Program-made: the position numbers and the translations under genes
Source of the DNA: an uncultured Ruminococcus sp.
Lineage (GTDB): Bacteria > Bacillota > Clostridia > Oscillospirales > Ruminococcaceae
Length of the DNA: 46,015 bases
Reading direction: 5' to 3'
Assembly: GCA_902762785.1 (NCBI GenBank)
Contig: CACWPL010000023.1
Coordinates: 1-46,015, forward strand
In this document: positions 15,901-24,216 of the stretch, in pieces
How positions within the stretch are numbered: the stretch's first letter is position 1
Layout: every line of letters starts with the position of its first letter
The notes under the pieces: generated by a model
What the model was told of the DNA's origin: nothing
Database searches by the model: none
The model's input: the letters and a program-made list of their open reading frames with translations, nothing else

Positions 15901-18900
15901 TCAGCTTTCTTTTCTCTTCTTCCTAATGACAAGAAAAGCGCCTGTTCCGAGACCGGCGAGCAGGATGCCGCCAGTCGTCGCCTTGACCCATGTCTTATGC
16001 CACAGGTAGAGCGCGACGTTCTCCGTTACGAGCAGATCATCGAAGGTCTGCGTCGTGGTGTTGTTCGCAAGGTCCGTCAGCTCAACGACCAGCGAACGCG
16101 AGCTGTTCGCAGCAGGCAGGATGAACGGGAAGCTGGTCTGCGAACCGTCTACATCCTCGTCGATCAGGCTGTCGACCTGACCGCCGCCCTCTGCGCGAAC
16201 GACGATGTGCGAGAGCACCTCATTGACATTGAGCGTGAACTGCTGCTCAGAGGTCCTGAATTCCGCGGCCCTGACGAGGTTCTCACAGGTGAACTCCGGC
16301 TCGTGCGTATCCAGGCTGAAGCTCAGCTCACCGCCGCGCTTCTCGCTGCTGTTCTTATTGCCTGCAGCGTCCTCTGTCGAGATCACGATCTTGTAATCAA
16401 CGTCCTTGTCGAAGATCTTCTCACCGAACGTGTAGGTGTACTGATAGCCGGTACCATCCTTGAGCGCCGTAGGGCCCGACACAGTATAATCGTTCTCGCT
16501 CAATGTCGTTGTGGTGGAACCCTTGTCGAGGATAGCCACGACCTTCGAGCCCTTCTTGTGCTCGTTGACATTGGTCTCTGTGATGACGACAGTCGGCGCC
16601 TCATTGATATGCTTGCCGTTCAGATCGATCTTGCTGCCGGCCACACTGACCTGCGCGACCTCAAACGTGGAGCCGTTGCGGTTGACGCTGAACTTTTCAG
16701 CCTTCTTCTCGCTCAGGGAGGCACGGTCCGTCGCATTCACAGCGATCTCATAGTTGCCCTCATACGCATCCTGCATCGGGAACTTTTCAAACTCGAACCG
16801 TGCGGTAGTGGTGCCGTTGCTGTTGCTGGTCTTCCAGCTGCCGATCAGCTCCACATCGCCGTTTTCGTTCGTGAAGTGTACCTTGCCGTCCTTATCCTCC
16901 TTGAACGAGAGCTTCTTGCCGTAGTGCGACACGCTGATCTCCTGCGATAACAGATTCAGATCCGTCACCTCAAAATACGGGGCGACATCGCCCTTATTGG
17001 CCGCCGAGAAACCGCCGGACTTGATCACAGGCTTCACCTGATCGACGGTAAAGCTCGCTTTCTGCTGCGTTGCCTCGTTACCTGCCTTGTCGACGCCCTT
17101 GACAGAAACAGTGTAGGTGCCGTCCTTCTCAAAGACGCTCGAAGGGATCGAGAGCGTATAGCCACCGCTCGAGCCGCCCTTCAGATCGCTCGCCTGATAG
17201 GGATAGGACTTATCATTGATGCTGATGGTCAGGCCATTCGACGTATCAAAGTTCGCATCCGTGACCGTGATCGTAGCAGATACAGGGCTGTCAACGTAGT
17301 GATCCTTGGCAGGGTCGAATCCGCCTCCGCCATTCTTCGCGAACTCCAGGGTAAGCACAGGCGCCTTCGTATCGACGACGAACTGGCCCGACTCATATTT
17401 CTCAGAAACATTGCCGGCCATGTCGGTCTCCTGTACGGAAAGGCTGTAGTTGCCGTCCTCGGCGAACGAATAGGTCCTGGAATGAGCATAGCCGTCAGTC
17501 TCCGGCAGCGTACCGCTAACAGGAGCATAATCCGTGCTGGGACCGCCAACGACGTCAGGCGACGTGAAATTGCGCTCGGTGATGGTCACGCGCGCCGTCA
17601 CGCCCTTGTTATAATACTTGATACCGCCGTTCGACTTCTCGAGCCCCGTCACCGCGATCGTGGGGATCGTGGTATCGATGCTGAAATGCGTCTCGCTCTC
17701 CGTCACGTTGCCGGAATTATCGGTGATGCGCATACGGATAAAGTCGTTGTTGGCGTTGGTGGTGACATGGGCATCATAGGAGAGTGCCTTCACGATGTTA
17801 CGCTCGGTATCATCGATACGCCAGCCGGCCGCGTCACCCGCGAGCTGGCCGTTGCCGTCGACCACGACCTGTGCCCAATCGTTCATATCAGAGGTCAGCC
17901 ACTCAACAGAATAGATGCCGGAGAAGGAGTCCTTAGCCTCAAGTACCGCCGTGATCGCCTGATCGTAGAGCGGGAGGTCGTTCGTATCCTTGTGATTCGT
18001 TTCCGGGAGGGTGATATTGCTAACGGCATGGGTCTCATGACGTGCCTGATTCTCAGAGACATAGCCATCCGGCGAACGATCCTCGGAACGGTTGGTAACA
18101 TTGTCCTCCGCCCAAGCGACGATATCGCCCTTGAAGCCCTCGGGGACAGGGAACTGTGCGGCATAGACGCCGTCCTTGGGTTTAGGCGCACTGACGGTCA
18201 TCGTGTCGAAGACTCTGCCGTCCGGGTGATAGAGCGTGCAGTTGATGGACTTGACGCCGGCGCTCGCGCCGCGGTCATCCTTGACGAACACGGTCATCGT
18301 GATGGCGTCCTGATAGAAGTGCGCGAAGCGGTCGCCCATGCGGCTCACGATGTTGGCCTGATCGTTCCCCGCATCTGCGGCGTAGCGAGTCGCATCGAAA
18401 TTGAATCCGGTGACATAGGGTGCGTTCACGTCCTTGAAGACGTCGATCGTTTTGCTCGCCTCGTTGCCGGCATTGTCCGTTGCGTTGATCGTGAAGGTGT
18501 ACTTGCCGTCGAGACTGGGATCGGTGGAGCGGGGGTATGTCATCTTCTTCTTCTGGACGTCCGAAAGATCATCAAGAATCGGATCGTTATCCTTTGCATC
18601 CTCGTGAGGACGCTGGTAATCGATCTTCCAAATGCCCGAATACTCGTCTTCCACAGTATACTGCACATCGATATCGCTGCTAAACCATCTCTCGCCATTC
18701 TCATTCACATAGAGATGATCGCCTGTGATGGCCGGGTCGGAGATGATCGGCGCGTAGCTCTCTACCATCAGTGCAGTAGGCTTCGAAGCAAGCGAAGAGG
18801 TGAGAGTCACGATATTGGATACATTCCCAACATTGTCGACCACTTCCATCTCGAGCTCGCCAGTCACCATGGTCTTTTCATCCACGTCTTTGGGGATCTG

Positions 18901-21900
18901 GAACGTAGCTATGTACTTGCCCTCCCCATCCGGACTGACAGTGCCCTCGTACTTCTCGCCGTGGAACTTGATCGTCGCCGACTTGATGCCAGAGGAAGCG
19001 CCAAGCGAATCGTTGAACGACGTCTTTACTGTGAGCACATGATTAGCGAACGTACCAAAGGAACGCAGATTCGCACCATCAGCAGCAAAAGTCGGGTCGA
19101 TCACCGGGATACTGTTGTCGATGTAGATGGTGGTACCCGCTTCTGCGCTCTTGTTGCCGGCATAGTCGTACGCCGTGACCTTTACGTCCAGTTCGCCCTC
19201 ATTGCCGAGCTCAAGGGCCTCCTCGAAGATGTTTTCAGCGATAGCTTTATTAGTATCCGTTCGGTAGAGAGATACATTGAAACTCTTGGAAGCATCAGAA
19301 TCATGCTCGAACTGTAGGTACAGGTTCTCTGCATCATACGGGATCTCGACATTCATCGTTTGTCCATTGATCGTGATGTCGAGCGTCTTGACCTCCGTGT
19401 GAACGGCAGAATCTTTGGGATCATTAGCATGCAGATCGATCAGCGGGTAGGTCTTGTACCAAGCCTTGCGGGTGTTGTTCTCATCCTCGTAATAGTCCGC
19501 CTCTCTGCTCGGCTCGACTTCATCCACTACAGGAGCGCGCTCGTCGATGATGATCTCGGTCGCGTAATGCTCTACCGAAGACCATTCCGCAAGCGTGTCC
19601 TTTCCGCCGCCTTCAGCATCCGGCACATAGAGATAATAGCGCTCCGTATCGTTGCCCGCATTGTCCTCGGCAGTAATACGGAGGATCCCACGCCTGTTCT
19701 TTATATCGTTGGTATTGAACGTTGCCGTGTATGTGCCGCTCTGTCCGCTCATCTTGACACTGATACTACGATCTGGAAAATCAAGATCAACGAACGTGCA
19801 ATCCACGCCATCTTTTGCGATTCCCGAACACTGGCTCACGCCATCACTCACGTTCACACTGACCGTCAACTGTCCGTTGTTCGCATTTCTCACGCGCACG
19901 GGATGACCATTTTCATCATTGTGGCCATCCGTGAGCGAGCTCACAGTGAGCATAGACATCTTCGGTGCTACGGTATCGACATTCACTTCTTGCTGAGCAG
20001 TATCGCCCGCATTAAAATACCCGCTCTGGTCAGTTGCAATGACCCGGATATTATCAGAGAAGCCTTCTACTTTGTTGGTATCCTTGTCTGGTATTGGCGT
20101 CACGATCGCCTTGAAAGTAAACTTGCCCTCGGCTTCACTATCCTGTTTGAGCTCGACAGAATAGCCCTCCGTACTATCTGTGCTGGAGAAATACCGCCAT
20201 CCGTTGCTCGGCCGCTTGAACGTCAACTCGCCGACCTGGATAGAAGCGATCGATGCAAGATCAGGGTTCGGAGCGATCTTTTCGTAATACTGCTCCATCT
20301 CAGGATGCAGATCGAGGTTTTTCTTATCCACAGGATCGGATACCGTGAATTCCAACTCATAGCTGCCCGTTTTCGACCATTTTTTGGCATCTGATCCTGT
20401 GTCAGTATCGTTCTTCTTCATCTCTACCTGAGGCGCATCAGTATCGTTGTAGAAGATGATCGGCTGCTTCATAGGCGTCACCAGCCACTTGCCATCCTCG
20501 CTCTGGAGCAGCGTGTCGTAACAAATGAAAGAGGTCTTCGCCGTGGCTGTCTGGTTTTTATGTTCAAATATACTAGATATCGAATAGTAAGGATCGCCTT
20601 CCTCCGGCTCGATCTTCGTGAAGGTAGTTCTCGAAGGAGTGGTGTCCTCGAACTTACCGCTCAACTGCTCGTTCTCGCTGATCTTCTCGATCCCAGAGCC
20701 GCTCTCTCCTTTGAGCGAGATAGAGCTGTCAGGACCGTTCACAGCATAGGTAGAGTCATTGCGCATCACGCCATCACTTTTATTATTATTGAGAGCATAG
20801 CGCAGAAAGTCCTCGATTCCAAAGTCTTGCTGATTCGAGAACGGTCTATACTCCAAGTCCAAGCTGACGATCTTCTTATTTGCGGTCACGGCCACGTCTG
20901 TATTGTAGAAAAGACTCTTCCCGGCGTAGAGTGCGAGAATATCCGCTTCCTCGAACGTTTTCGAGGTCGTACTGATATTGGCATTATAATACTGATAACT
21001 CAAACTATAACTCGCGAGATAATAGATCCGGCCATCATCATAGATATAGTAGTACGGGAGAGCGAGCAAAGTGCGATTCCCATTCCTCGTGGAGAAGATA
21101 TCGAGTGGCTTTTCTTCGAACACTTCGCTATCATCCGGATCGGTATAGAATTTTGTCGTTGCGCTATACTTTGATGCGGAGCCGCGAAGAACCAATGTGT
21201 ACAGTCCGCCATTTTTGAAGTTATCTATGTAACCCAGCTTGAGGAGAAGATCCTTCACCGAAAGACTAACATCCGAATCGAACTGCATGCTGTTGATGAA
21301 CAGGACCTCGCCTTGCGTTTTCTCGATATTGATCCAAGTGTCCTGCAACTTCGAGATAGCGACATCGAACTGCTTCATCTCATCTTTATCGTAGGTCTCA
21401 TTCGACAAAGAGACCTTAGTATCGATGCAAGTGATGTCGAGCGTGATCGTGTCCTCAGCGATCGTGAAGACCGTCGTATCATCGATCTTAACACCTTCAT
21501 CCGTAAGCGTGACAGCGCCCGTGACCGAAGCGCCATTTGCATATTTATCAGATTCGAGATGATGATTGTTCCCGGCAACGAACATATCCTTCGTGAGCTC
21601 CGTGTTCGCACGGATTCCCTTGCTGTTATACAGGATCTCCTTCAACTCCTCGGCGGCATCGAGAAGACCGGTATAGTCGTTGAAGCGATAGTAGGTCTCT
21701 ACTTCGATACTTCCGAGCACATCATCCCCTTTGGGCACTACCACGATCTTTTCATATGTACCATTTACCTCTACTTCCGATTCGGAAGCCAAGATCTTGG
21801 CAACATCAGACTTGACATCGTTGGGATCGGCATCCTTCGCGAAAGTGATGTGCAAGCTCTTATCGATGATCACTGCGTTTTTTACTTGCTGTGATCTCTT

Positions 21901-22404
21901 GACCTTAACCACGATCTGATCGTCGATCGCCTTCTTCAGATCATCGGAGATGTCATCATGCACCATCCCGATGTCCAGACTCGCCTCCTCCTGATCGCCA
22001 GGCTCCTCGTCGCCGGGGGTCTCGTCACCAGGAGTCTCGTCACCAGGAGTCTCGTCGCCAGGGGTCTCGTCGCCGGGAGTCTCGTCACCAGGAGTCTCGT
22101 CGCCGGGAGTCTCGTCGCCGGGGGTCTCGTCGCCGGGGGTCTCGTCGCCGGGGGTCTCGTCACTGGGCGTTTCATCGCCGGTCTTCCCCTCGCTAGGCGT
22201 CGAGTCGCTCGGGGTGTCATTGCCGGGGGTCTCCTGACCAGAGCCATCCTCCGGCGCTCGCGCAGTCACATCGGCCGTCACGCTCTTCGACGTGATCGCC
22301 TGCGCGTAGACTGCTCCGACCGCACTGTAATTGCTCACCACTAAGAAGGTGAGCGCCGAAACGAATGCGGTCACTCTGCGGAGCATCGATCTTCTTGCAC
22401 TCAT
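15901..22404 (-). CDS. Giant secreted Ig-like repeat adhesin, membrane-anchored
   Basis: A 2167-residue surface protein. The signal peptide covers about residues 1-35 (hydrophobic AFVSALTFLVVSN, cleavage after AYA/AQA-like residues). A linker of ETPGD repeats spans about 55-140. The body (about 150-2080) is a series of Ig-like modules of about 90-120 residues. Each often opens with a VDTVAPK-, IDERAPV- or DTKAPV-type strand and contains Ala-Gly-Asn (DxAGN) turns, as in bacterial Ig-like adhesins. The C-terminus has one membrane helix (GGILLAGLGTGAFLVI) and a KKRKES tail. No LPXTG motif is seen, so anchoring appears to be by the helix. It lies inside the T7SS operon, probably as a cell-envelope partner. 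The start has GGAGG. Confidence 0.85.
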   Translation of the reverse strand: MSARRSMLRRVTAFVSALTFLVVSNYSAVGAVYAQAITSKSVTADVTARAPEDGSGQETPGNDTPSDSTPSEGKTGDETPSDETPGDETPGDETPGDETPGDETPGDETPGDETPGDETPGDETPGDETPGDEEPGDQEEASLDIGMVHDDISDDLKKAIDDQIVVKVKRSQQVKNAVIIDKSLHITFAKDADPNDVKSDVAKILASESEVEVNGTYEKIVVVPKGDDVLGSIEVETYYRFNDYTGLLDAAEELKEILYNSKGIRANTELTKDMFVAGNNHHLESDKYANGASVTGAVTLTDEGVKIDDTTVFTIAEDTITLDITCIDTKVSLSNETYDKDEMKQFDVAISKLQDTWINIEKTQGEVLFINSMQFDSDVSLSVKDLLLKLGYIDNFKNGGLYTLVLRGSASKYSATTKFYTDPDDSEVFEEKPLDIFSTRNGNRTLLALPYYYIYDDGRIYYLASYSLSYQYYNANISTTSKTFEEADILALYAGKSLFYNTDVAVTANKKIVSLDLEYRPFSNQQDFGIEDFLRYALNNNKSDGVMRNDSTYAVNGPDSSISLKGESGSGIEKISENEQLSGKFEDTTPSRTTFTKIEPEEGDPYYSISSIFEHKNQTATAKTSFICYDTLLQSEDGKWLVTPMKQPIIFYNDTDAPQVEMKKNDTDTGSDAKKWSKTGSYELEFTVSDPVDKKNLDLHPEMEQYYEKIAPNPDLASIASIQVGELTFKRPSNGWRYFSSTDSTEGYSVELKQDSEAEGKFTFKAIVTPIPDKDTNKVEGFSDNIRVIATDQSGYFNAGDTAQQEVNVDTVAPKMSMLTVSSLTDGHNDENGHPVRVRNANNGQLTVSVNVSDGVSQCSGIAKDGVDCTFVDLDFPDRSISVKMSGQSGTYTATFNTNDIKNRRGILRITAEDNAGNDTERYYLYVPDAEGGGKDTLAEWSSVEHYATEIIIDERAPVVDEVEPSREADYYEDENNTRKAWYKTYPLIDLHANDPKDSAVHTEVKTLDITINGQTMNVEIPYDAENLYLQFEHDSDASKSFNVSLYRTDTNKAIAENIFEEALELGNEGELDVKVTAYDYAGNKSAEAGTTIYIDNSIPVIDPTFAADGANLRSFGTFANHVLTVKTSFNDSLGASSGIKSATIKFHGEKYEGTVSPDGEGKYIATFQIPKDVDEKTMVTGELEMEVVDNVGNVSNIVTLTSSLASKPTALMVESYAPIISDPAITGDHLYVNENGERWFSSDIDVQYTVEDEYSGIWKIDYQRPHEDAKDNDPILDDLSDVQKKKMTYPRSTDPSLDGKYTFTINATDNAGNEASKTIDVFKDVNAPYVTGFNFDATRYAADAGNDQANIVSRMGDRFAHFYQDAITMTVFVKDDRGASAGVKSINCTLYHPDGRVFDTMTVSAPKPKDGVYAAQFPVPEGFKGDIVAWAEDNVTNRSEDRSPDGYVSENQARHETHAVSNITLPETNHKDTNDLPLYDQAITAVLEAKDSFSGIYSVEWLTSDMNDWAQVVVDGNGQLAGDAAGWRIDDTERNIVKALSYDAHVTTNANNDFIRMRITDNSGNVTESETHFSIDTTIPTIAVTGLEKSNGGIKYYNKGVTARVTITERNFTSPDVVGGPSTDYAPVSGTLPETDGYAHSRTYSFAEDGNYSLSVQETDMAGNVSEKYESGQFVVDTKAPVLTLEFAKNGGGGFDPAKDHYVDSPVSATITVTDANFDTSNGLTISINDKSYPYQASDLKGGSSGGYTLSIPSSVFEKDGTYTVSVKGVDKAGNEATQQKASFTVDQVKPVIKSGGFSAANKGDVAPYFEVTDLNLLSQEISVSHYGKKLSFKEDKDGKVHFTNENGDVELIGSWKTSNSNGTTTARFEFEKFPMQDAYEGNYEIAVNATDRASLSEKKAEKFSVNRNGSTFEVAQVSVAGSKIDLNGKHINEAPTVVITETNVNEHKKGSKVVAILDKGSTTTTLSENDYTVSGPTALKDGTGYQYTYTFGEKIFDKDVDYKIVISTEDAAGNKNSSEKRGGELSFSLDTHEPEFTCENLVRAAEFRTSEQQFTLNVNEVLSHIVVRAEGGGQVDSLIDEDVDGSQTSFPFILPAANSSRSLVVELTDLANNTTTQTFDDLLVTENVALYLWHKTWVKATTGGILLAGLGTGAFLVIRKKRKES
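22010..22180 (-). repeat. 15-bp tandem repeats encoding ETPGD
   Basis: About eleven copies of a GTCTCGTCGCCGGGG-type unit (plus strand) encode the Pro/Glu/Asp-rich linker of the adhesin. The repeats vary at third positions. The unit is a multiple of three, so copy-number change would alter linker length without a frameshift. Confidence 0.85.
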
Positions 22405-22463
22405 CGTATCATTCCTCCATCATTTTGATTTGCTGCTATCTGACGCTGTTGTTTGATCTTCGC

Positions 22464-23483
22464 TCATTTCTTCTTCTTGATCAAGATCACGGCGGCCGCG
22501 GTCAGCACAGAGACCCCTGCACCGCCCATCAGGATCCAGGGCATCACCTTTGGCGGATGCCCTTCCGGCTCCGCGGGAGCGGGCGTCGTGGTCGTTGTCT
22601 CCGTCTGGGACATCATCGTCGTCTCTGTCTCAGTGACGGTCGACGTCGCAGACGTGGTCGTTTGTGTCGCCTTCTTCGTCGTGGCTGTCGTCGATCCAGT
22701 CGACAGGACAGTCGTCTGCGTGGTCTGCACGTTTTGCGCAGTCGTTGTAGACACGTGTGTGGCAGTGGCCGCCGGCACTGCTGTCGTTTCCGCCGCTGCC
22801 GCAGGTGCAGGCTGCGCCGGTGTGTCCTGCTGCGGTACGGGGTCCGGCGGTGCTTCCGGCGGCGGGACGTCTGCCGGAGGCGGTCCTGTCGGCGGTGGTG
22901 CCTCCTCTCCCACGATGGTCACACCTCCGCTCTCGAACTGTGCGAAAGCCTCTTCCCAGTAGAAGTCCTCCTGCGCCATTGTGAGCCGCAGGTAGGGATA
23001 AAAGCCATCCTCACCGCCGTACTGCGACGGCATCTCCACCGTGAAGACGTCACCGACCTGCACATCCTGCGGCAGTACGACGCTGAGCCGTGCGAGCACG
23101 CCGCCGTTCTCGATCAATGTATCATCGTAACATCGCATTTTACAGTAGATAAAGTCCTCGTTCCCATCCGGGCTCAAGTCATAATTGATATATCCTGTTC
23201 CAGGCGTCTCCGGTGCGCGCTCCAAATACTGATAGGACGCATACTCCAAACGCGGATCCTTAAGGATCATAAAGCCCAGACCGAAGCAAGGCGGCAGATC
23301 ATCCGCATAGACCTCGAGCGTCACAACATGATCCTCTGGGATGTCTGTTATATCGATCAGCTTCGATTCTATCCTCATGCGGACCGCTGGCGCCGCAGCT
23401 GCTCCCAATGCGCCACCATACACCGCGGTCCCCATCAAAACGAACGCGGCAACTGCTGCGATCGTCTTTTTCTTATCGATCAT
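22464..23483 (-). CDS. Membrane-anchored protein with a cohesin-like domain
   Basis: A 339-residue protein. A signal peptide (about 1-30) is followed by a domain of about 140 residues with the cohesin pattern: a VTLEVYADDLP strand, a GLGFMILKDPRLEYAS segment and GGVLARLSVVLP followed by GDVF, as in cohesin fold proteins. A long Thr/Pro-rich linker (about 185-305) follows. A C-terminal helix (ILMGGAGVSVLTAAAVILI) with a KKKK tail anchors it. Cohesins bind dockerins, and two dockerin proteins are encoded nearby (30269, 35931), but a direct partnership is only inference. The domain could equally be a generic beta-sandwich. It lies 59 bp before the adhesin gene. Confidence 0.65.
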   Translation of the reverse strand: MIDKKKTIAAVAAFVLMGTAVYGGALGAAAAPAVRMRIESKLIDITDIPEDHVVTLEVYADDLPPCFGLGFMILKDPRLEYASYQYLERAPETPGTGYINYDLSPDGNEDFIYCKMRCYDDTLIENGGVLARLSVVLPQDVQVGDVFTVEMPSQYGGEDGFYPYLRLTMAQEDFYWEEAFAQFESGGVTIVGEEAPPPTGPPPADVPPPEAPPDPVPQQDTPAQPAPAAAAETTAVPAATATHVSTTTAQNVQTTQTTVLSTGSTTATTKKATQTTTSATSTVTETETTMMSQTETTTTTPAPAEPEGHPPKVMPWILMGGAGVSVLTAAAVILIKKKK

Positions 23484-23498
23484 ACGTTATCATTACCT

Positions 23499-24203
23499 TC
23501 ATTTCAAGTATTGCAGTACCTTCGAAGTATCCCCATTCACGACGAGTATGCTCTCTGTTACGACGAAGGCATCCGACGCCGCCTCCTGCACATCTTGCGA
23601 AGCGATGACAACGCCATCGGTCTCGGCTGCCGGCGTCGTGGCGCTCTTATCGTCGTTCTGGACGTGCTTTCGCGAGGTCAGGACAGTCGCGCCATCCTCT
23701 TGAGGAGGCTTTCGCGAGGTCAGGACGGTCGCGCCATCCCCTTGAGGAGGCTTCCGCGAGGTCAGGACGGTCGCGCCATCCCCTTGAGGAGGCTTTCGCG
23801 AGGTCAGGACGGTCGCGCCATCCTCTTGAGGAGGCTTCCGCGAGGTCAGGACGGTCGCGCCATCATTGACGGGCGGGCGTTTCGTGAGTACGGTGGGGCC
23901 GCTCGATCCCACATCATGCGACTGATCATCGTATCCTGCGCCTCGCGCATTCGCGGCGTTGTCGAGCACATCCTGATAGAGCTTCTCTGCTGTCTCAGAA
24001 GAGTACGGACGCTCTACCTGCGCAGATGGGTCGCTGTAAAAATAGTTTTTCTCCTCCTGCTCCTTCTTCTCTCTGTTCGCGAACTCATAGCGCAATAGGG
24101 AGAAAAGATGATACTTGACTGAGAGCCCGATCGTGAGGAGAAGGAACACGAGCCCAGCTATCAAGAGCCCGATGGCTAATCGATTCCATGTATCAGGGGT
24201 CAT
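23499..24203 (-). CDS. Membrane protein with a TVLTSRK repeat array (candidate phospho-substrate)
   Basis: A 234-residue protein with one N-terminal membrane helix (about residues 9-29), a charged stretch, then six tandem units of about 14 residues (about 108-182), GATVLTSRKPPQxD in type. The C-terminal 40 residues form a small hydrophobic-strand tail. The repeats carry two Thr and one Ser beside basic residues and sit in the same operon as a Ser/Thr kinase, a PP2C phosphatase and FHA proteins. I infer that they are phosphorylated and then bound by FHA domains. GAGGTG precedes the start. No enzyme motif is seen. Confidence 0.75.
   Translation of the reverse strand: MTPDTWNRLAIGLLIAGLVFLLLTIGLSVKYHLFSLLRYEFANREKKEQEEKNYFYSDPSAQVERPYSSETAEKLYQDVLDNAANARGAGYDDQSHDVGSSGPTVLTKRPPVNDGATVLTSRKPPQEDGATVLTSRKPPQGDGATVLTSRKPPQGDGATVLTSRKPPQEDGATVLTSRKHVQNDDKSATTPAAETDGVVIASQDVQEAASDAFVVTESILVVNGDTSKVLQYLK
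23664..23890 (-). repeat. 42-bp tandem repeats encoding GATVLTSRKPPQxD
   Basis: Five near-identical 42-bp units plus one diverged unit, in register with the reading frame (for example TTCGCGAG at 23669 and 23711). Neighbouring copies differ at only a few bases, which suggests recent expansion or gene conversion. Confidence 0.9.
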
Positions 24204-24216
24204 ATCTTCACCTCAC

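Noticed and set aside
15901-16000. LPXTG sorting signal on the adhesin
   Set aside because: The C-terminus has a membrane helix and basic tail but no LPXTG-like motif.
17299-19317. 672-aa reading frame antisense to the adhesin
   Set aside because: A shadow of the Ig-like repeats; no ribosome binding site or family signal.
22010-22180. Possible CRISPR or regulatory repeat (15-bp units)
   Set aside because: In-frame coding repeats for a protein linker.
23664-23890. Possible CRISPR array (42-bp repeats)
   Set aside because: Repeats are contiguous without unique spacers and are in frame with a coding sequence.
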